46,851 nt of DNA, from positions 1 to 46,851 of the forward strand of contig JAQTXD010000020.1 of NCBI GenBank assembly GCA_028688955.1, written 5' to 3'. The notes under the pieces are model-generated. The model did not search any database and was not told the origin of the DNA. It saw only the letters and a program-made list of their open reading frames with translations. A program made the translations under genes and the position numbers. This DNA comes from Desulfuromonadaceae bacterium (GTDB lineage: Bacteria > Desulfobacterota > Desulfuromonadia > Geobacterales > Pseudopelobacteraceae). Positions within the stretch are counted from its first letter, which is position 1. Every line of letters begins with the position of its first letter. Positions 42,727-46,851 of this stretch are shown piece after piece.

Positions 42727-43833
42727 CTACATATAGTTGAGCAGGGATAGCTGGGTAAGCTTTGCGGTGGCAGAGAGTGATGCCTCAAAGGCTATCTTCT
42801 GGCTGTTCAGCTCGACTCCCAGCTTGGCGTAGTCGACTTCCTGCATGCTGGTGGAAATGGAGAGTAATGTATTTTTATTGTTGTCATTGAGTTTACTCAT
42901 ATTATCCAGTCGGGCCATGCGCGAGAGGATGTCACTTGTGGCGATATTGATCTGTTTCGCTCCATCCTGAAGGTCTGCGGCTGCCTGTGACATCGCCGGG
43001 ACATTGCTCGGGGTCAGACTGTCCCCCACCGCTGTAATCAGGGAGTCGAACGTCTTTAAAATATCAATCGAACCGTAACTCGGGTTTGTCCCGACACCCT
43101 TAAGAAGGCGGTCACCGGAAACGTTGAGTGTCTGGCTTGAGTTCTGGGCAATTTCAATCGACATCTGAGTACTATCACCGTTATACAGATTGAGCGCGGA
43201 ACCGGTTGTTGTGGTTGTTGCTGATACCGGTGCCCCAAGGGAGTCCACGAGCGTAAAAGAATTTGGTCCGGTAATGGCTCCGATGAAGGAACCAGACGGG
43301 ATGCCAGTCCCAGACACCTCCATGCCGACAGTCAACCCTGTCACAGTGGCATTCAAGACGGTTGAGGAACCGTTGGTCAGGTCACCTGTTGTGGCGCTGA
43401 ATGGTGCTGTCAGGTTTTTGGCACCACCAAAAACATACTGATCTCCGTACTGCATGTTTGCCATATCGATAACCTGTTTTTTGAGGTCAACGAGCTGGTC
43501 ATGCACACTTTGACGAATTGACGGGTCACTGCTGCCGGTATTGATGGTTCCTGCGACTTTCTTGGCCTGGCTGATTATTGCCGAGATGCCGTCCATGGCC
43601 GTACTGGTGAACTTCAACCACGTTGTTGCCTTATTGATATTGCTGGTGTACTGGTCGAGCGATCTGAGCTTGTCACCGATCTCCAGAAGATTCCTGGTAG
43701 AAATAGGATCATCGCTTGGTCTGTTGACGTTTTGACCGGATGCAATTGATTCTTCGAGTTTATTGAGTCTTGCCTGTCCCCGCTGAATGTTGTACAGGGA
43801 GTTTTCCGCAGACATGTTTGCAGTAACGCGCAT
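42727..43833 (-). CDS. flgL: Flagellar hook-associated protein FlgL (HAP3) with an inserted domain
   Basis: A 368-residue flagellin-like junction protein between hook and filament. The N-terminal flagellin domain (RGQARLNKLEESIASGQNVNRPSDDP) and the C-terminal one (LGVELNSQKIAFEASLSATAKLTQLSLLNYM) are intact. Residues about 149-213 are an insert (DLTNGSSTVL, LTVGMEVSGTGIPSGSFIG, NSFTLVDSLG) resembling repeat modules of phage-tail and surface proteins. GGAGG lies before the ATG. It is the last gene of the operon, before the GC-rich hairpin. Confidence 0.95.
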   Translation of the reverse strand: MRVTANMSAENSLYNIQRGQARLNKLEESIASGQNVNRPSDDPISTRNLLEIGDKLRSLDQYTSNINKATTWLKFTSTAMDGISAIISQAKKVAGTINTGSSDPSIRQSVHDQLVDLKKQVIDMANMQYGDQYVFGGAKNLTAPFSATTGDLTNGSSTVLNATVTGLTVGMEVSGTGIPSGSFIGAITGPNSFTLVDSLGAPVSATTTTTGSALNLYNGDSTQMSIEIAQNSSQTLNVSGDRLLKGVGTNPSYGSIDILKTFDSLITAVGDSLTPSNVPAMSQAAADLQDGAKQINIATSDILSRMARLDNMSKLNDNNKNTLLSISTSMQEVDYAKLGVELNSQKIAFEASLSATAKLTQLSLLNYM

Positions 43834-43844
43834 GAGTGTTCCTC

Positions 43845-45251
43845 CTAACGAAGCATACCGATGACAGTATCCATCATCTCGGTAGCAGTGGTAATCAGTT
43901 TGGCTGAGGCCTGGTATGAACGCTGATATTTAATGAGGTTAGTCAGCTCTTCATCCAGTGATACGCCGGAGTTTGATTCACGAAGCGTCGACAGCTGTCT
44001 GGTAAAAGCTTCGTCCTGTGCCACTGTTGTCTTGCTTGAGAGGACATCCAGTCCGACTTTGCTGACAAAGCTGCTGTAAAAGCTGCTGAATGTAGCGGTT
44101 GGGGCTCCGGACGGCACTGTAGCGGTGCCTGCCAGTTTTGCAATCGTAACCGCCTTGCTGTTGTCGCCCGGCAGTGTAGCGCTCCTGGACGCAGCTATCG
44201 TGGTAATATTCAAGCCGGCTTCGAGTGAAAAAGCGGCGGCAGAACCGGCAACGGTATTGGATGGAGTGAAGAAGTTCTGACCGGTTCCTCCCGTCGGACT
44301 GAAACCGGCAAAGTGCTCAGTATTTACTGCATCGATAACAGATTTGGCCAGTGTATCTATCTGAGTCAGATAATTCGGTATGATGGTGTCCCGCAGGGCA
44401 ATGGTAGCGCCCAACTGGCCGCTTGCCGGAGTAACAATGGATGCTGCACCACCCGGAGGTGTCAGGTTGACATTGTAGAGGCCGGTTCCGTCATTGGTTG
44501 TTAATGAAAAAGCCCCGGCAGATGTTCCTGTGACAAGGGCTGTTGTACCACCAGCATCGGCGAATTTGATATCTGTGGTGCCATCACTGTTTTCGGTAAA
44601 CGTAATCCCGACCTGCTTGGAAAGGTCGCGTACCAGTTGATCCCGCTGATCCCTTATTTCATTGGCGTTGCCGCTGACCAATTCGGTGTACTTAATCTGG
44701 CCGTTAAGCTGAGCAATGTTTGTGAGCGTGTTATTGATGCTGTCAGTTAATGGAACAAGAGATGCGTTCTGAATTGAAATTGTGTTGGTTAGACCTGTGC
44801 TGACAGTATGGAAATTGTCGGCTAATATTTGAGCCCTGGTCATAACCACCTGTCGCTCCGACGAGCCACTCGGGTTGAGGCTTAGGTCCTGCCAGGCAGT
44901 GAAATAGTTGGCGACGGCGGTACCGATGCCGTCATTTGACACCTCGTTGAAATACGGTTCCACCTGCTGCAAAACTGTGGATTTTGTGGTGTCAAAGCCT
45001 TGGGACGTCTGGGCATTAACCAGTTGCTGCTGCAGCAACCCATCGTAGTACCGCTCGACGGCAGAAATTTTAACCCCGGTTCCCAGGGGAAAACCGTTTG
45101 CATTTGTCGGTGGCGCTGATTCGAGAATCACCCTCTGGCGTGAGTAACCGGGGGTATTCACGTTGGCGATGTTTTCACCGGTTACTTCCTGGGCAACCCT
45201 ATATATAGTAAGACCGTTCTTGCCGATCTCCATTGCAGCACTCAGTCCCAT
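43845..45251 (-). CDS. flgK: Flagellar hook-associated protein FlgK (HAP1)
   Basis: A 468-residue hook-filament junction protein. The N-terminal rod-type motif (NIANVNTPGYSRQRVILES) and C-terminal EELTNLIKYQRSYQASAKLITTATEMMDTVIGML are family marks, with a variable Thr/Ala/Gly-rich centre. GGGAGG is six bases before the ATG. It is 11 bp from flgL and 1 bp from flgN, whose product should be its export chaperone. Confidence 0.96.
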   Translation of the reverse strand: MGLSAAMEIGKNGLTIYRVAQEVTGENIANVNTPGYSRQRVILESAPPTNANGFPLGTGVKISAVERYYDGLLQQQLVNAQTSQGFDTTKSTVLQQVEPYFNEVSNDGIGTAVANYFTAWQDLSLNPSGSSERQVVMTRAQILADNFHTVSTGLTNTISIQNASLVPLTDSINNTLTNIAQLNGQIKYTELVSGNANEIRDQRDQLVRDLSKQVGITFTENSDGTTDIKFADAGGTTALVTGTSAGAFSLTTNDGTGLYNVNLTPPGGAASIVTPASGQLGATIALRDTIIPNYLTQIDTLAKSVIDAVNTEHFAGFSPTGGTGQNFFTPSNTVAGSAAAFSLEAGLNITTIAASRSATLPGDNSKAVTIAKLAGTATVPSGAPTATFSSFYSSFVSKVGLDVLSSKTTVAQDEAFTRQLSTLRESNSGVSLDEELTNLIKYQRSYQASAKLITTATEMMDTVIGMLR

Positions 45252-45252
45252 A

Positions 45253-45744
45253 CTATGCCTCCCGGTTTATCATGACGGCGCTTGCCGGTCGCTGCTGATA
45301 GCCACCCGATGCCCCATAAACATTTGATTGATTTATCAGCCGTGTTATCAGGCCGAGAGAAGACGTAATTGAAAATGCAAAACGCTCTGCAATTTCCCGG
45401 TTGAGTGCAGCAACCTGCTGGATGCGCTCTGCCGTTGCTTGGATCTGTTTTTGAGTGGCAAGCAATTCGCGATTGCCTCGTTTTGCACTAAATTCGGCGA
45501 TTGTCCTGAGAGTTGCGTTTGAGGAAAGCCCTTCATGTGCTGCGATTTCTGATATAGCCCGTTGTATAAGCGGTGAGTGCCCGCTGATCCTTGCGATCAA
45601 CTCTTCCTTTGTCTGGTTGGAATGATTCATGGCGGCGATGTTAACATCACCCATCTCTATGGTTTCCCGCTCCAGGACCTGGAGCAGCTCGGTAAGCAGT
45701 CTGGACTCAACTGCAATTGCTTCTTTCAATGTTTTCGTTTCCAT
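45253..45744 (-). CDS. flgN: FlgN-type flagellar export chaperone
   Basis: A 163-residue all-helical protein (KEAIAVESRLLTELLQVLERET, NREIAERFAFSITSSLGLITRLIN) of FlgN size and character. The ATG at 45744 has GGAG eight bases upstream; the open frame extends eleven codons further. FlgN guards FlgK and FlgL before export. The assignment rests on pattern plus position directly before flgK, since FlgN sequences diverge. Confidence 0.8.
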   Translation of the reverse strand: METKTLKEAIAVESRLLTELLQVLERETIEMGDVNIAAMNHSNQTKEELIARISGHSPLIQRAISEIAAHEGLSSNATLRTIAEFSAKRGNRELLATQKQIQATAERIQQVAALNREIAERFAFSITSSLGLITRLINQSNVYGASGGYQQRPASAVMINREA

Positions 45745-45760
45745 CGGCAGACTCCGACCG

Positions 45761-46138
45761 TTACTCAACGTGATCAACCTGACGCGGCAGCTTATGACTT
45801 TCCTGGCGGATAATATCCTTCTCGATTATCTTAGCTATCCCGAGGCCGCCAGCACGTTTGACTGCAGCATTTGCATATTCCTGGTCAAGCATCGACCGGT
45901 AGACATCATCACCATGTCCGCCGCCGGTTAAGGCATCTTTCCCAACGGTTGCACGCATTGATTTCATCATCATACCGACAAACAGAGCTTCAAAATCCTG
46001 TGATACTTTCTTTGCCTGTTGCCGCTGTTTCTCGGTAAGTCCGGCACTATTTCCTGTCGTCGTGCGCTGGAGCAGGCGTGCCTTGTCCGCAATGCCTTCT
46101 GATACATTCGGTAGTGCTGTTGCAGGTGTAATGTCCAT
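45761..46138 (-). CDS. flgJ: Rod-binding protein, FlgJ N-terminal-type
   Basis: A 125-residue rod-cap protein with the rod-binding domain only: VSQDFEALFVGMMMKSMRATV, GDDVYRSMLDQEYANAAVKRAGGLGIAKIIE. The muramidase domain of enterobacterial FlgJ is missing, as is usual in delta-proteobacteria, so another enzyme must open the peptidoglycan for the rod. It is followed by flgN with 16 bp between. Confidence 0.9.
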   Translation of the reverse strand: MDITPATALPNVSEGIADKARLLQRTTTGNSAGLTEKQRQQAKKVSQDFEALFVGMMMKSMRATVGKDALTGGGHGDDVYRSMLDQEYANAAVKRAGGLGIAKIIEKDIIRQESHKLPRQVDHVE

Positions 46139-46175
46139 ACGCTCTTATCGTCCTAAGCGGCTCAGTTGTTTAGTG

Positions 46176-46851
46176 TTAAATTATGGAAAGTTCTGCCTGC
46201 AGCGCCCCTGCGGCTTTGACCGCCTGTAGGATGCTGATCAGGTCGCGTGGAGTGACTCCCAACAGATTGAGCGCCCGTACAACATCACCGATGCTGGCCC
46301 CTTCCTGCAGGACCATCAGGCGGCGATTGTCCTCTTCTACTTTCAAGTCAGTACGTGGCACAACTTTGGTCTCGCCCGTCTTACTAAGAGGAGCCGGTTG
46401 TGATACCAGCGGAGTTTCCTTTATAACCAGTGTCAGACTGCCATGAGTGATGGCAACAGTAGAAATCCGTACATTTTCCCCCATGACAATTGTGCCGGTA
46501 CGTTCATTCAGTACAACTTTGGCCTGGGCATCCGGTTTAACTTCCAGACGTTCCAAAGCAGCGACAAATTCAACGGGTCGATTCGCATAGGCTTCAGGAA
46601 TTGTCAGTGTTACTGAGCCGGGATCATTGCTGGCAGCCACGGGGCTTTTGAATTTGTCATTTACAACGGCTACAATTCGCGACGCTGTGGTGAAATCTGC
46701 AACTGTCAGATTCATGTTTAATACGGATTTGCCTACCAGAGTATTAGGTAGTTCCCGCTCGATCAACGCGCCGCTCGGCACTCGCCCGGCGGTTGGGTGG
46801 TTTTTTTGGGCAGTGGCACCCTGGCCTCCAAATGCAAAGGAGTTGGTCAGG
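46176..46851 (-). CDS. flgI: Flagellar P-ring protein FlgI, partial (N-terminus beyond right edge)
   Basis: The C-terminal 224 or so residues of FlgI. The frame is open to the window edge and reads NSFAFGGQGATAQKNHPTAGRVPSGALIERELP, here given in its parts NSFAFGGQGATAQ and NHPTAGRVPSGAL. The end includes NERTGTIVMGENVRISTVAITHGSLTL and ALNLLGVTPRDLISILQAVKAAGALQAEL, typical of the family. It is the periplasmic ring around the rod in the peptidoglycan layer. It leads into flgJ. Confidence 0.93.
   Translation of the reverse strand, partial: LTNSFAFGGQGATAQKNHPTAGRVPSGALIERELPNTLVGKSVLNMNLTVADFTTASRIVAVVNDKFKSPVAASNDPGSVTLTIPEAYANRPVEFVAALERLEVKPDAQAKVVLNERTGTIVMGENVRISTVAITHGSLTLVIKETPLVSQPAPLSKTGETKVVPRTDLKVEEDNRRLMVLQEGASIGDVVRALNLLGVTPRDLISILQAVKAAGALQAELSII

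Noticed and set aside
1-46851. CRISPR arrays, insertion sequences and rRNA genes
   Set aside because: No regular repeat-spacer pattern, transposase gene or rRNA-like sequence was found on reading.

Overview
The window looks like a chromosomal segment of a motile delta-proteobacterium of the Geobacter/Desulfuromonadales type. The evidence is the heme gene order (sirC, ccsB-like, hemA, hemC, fused cobA-hemD), the flagellar order flgI-flgJ-flgN-flgK-flgL, and the mix of sCache chemoreceptor, GGDEF protein, partner-switching phosphatase and caa3-type oxidase. This is family-level recognition; no database search was possible.

Region 1 (1 to about 10,331) is the tRNA-proximal end of an integrated mobile element, continuing off the left edge. 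A tyrosine integrase (5789-6862) is followed on the same strand by an unknown protein and a tight seven-gene operon: AlpA/excisionase-like regulator, small protein, TOPRIM/DUF3631 primase-helicase and four small proteins. The plan recalls P4-like satellites, and the element abuts the 3' end of a tRNA-Leu(CAG) at 10,332. Between integrase and tRNA lie three plus-strand cargo genes: a PLD-like protein, a two-TM protein and a cold-shock/zinc-ribbon/CFI-box protein. Repeats of ATTTRGTGCA occur upstream of the integrase and, inverted, beside the tRNA; I read them as integrase arm sites.

Region 2 (10.4-30 kb) is core chromosome. It has ndk, then a leftward heme/siroheme operon (sirC to cobA-hemD, with sfsA inside it), thioredoxin and a TlpA-like protein, truA and hslO. 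Next come elbB, an M48 protease, a REC-SpoIIE-HATPase phosphatase with a STAS partner, a chemoreceptor, a response regulator with a four-Cys tail, an XRE-cupin regulator, an HtrA lipoprotein protease, a small conserved protein and an RluD-family gene.

Region 3 (30-41.3 kb) has a leftward group (HAD, MidA-like methyltransferase, GGDEF, WYL regulator) and a rightward group: YqaA-like membrane protein, then an oxidase operon sco1-ctaD-ctaE-ctaF-ctaC-ctaB, an NDUFA9-like protein and an RlpA-like protein. Subunit II carries a cytochrome c domain and subunit I has the YSHP motif of A2-type oxidases. The upstream heme operon supplies heme, CtaB converts it to heme O, and Sco1 probably serves the CuA site.

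Region 4 (41.3-46.85 kb) has a MATE transporter and a leftward flagellar operon (flgI partial, flgJ, flgN, flgK, flgL) encoding P-ring, rod-cap and hook-filament junction parts.

The least explained parts are the cargo trio, the ordered repeats and palindromes of the element, a structured minus-strand RNA candidate upstream of hslO (19,699 to about 19,850), and a promoter that would give a leaderless mRNA for the RlpA-like gene.
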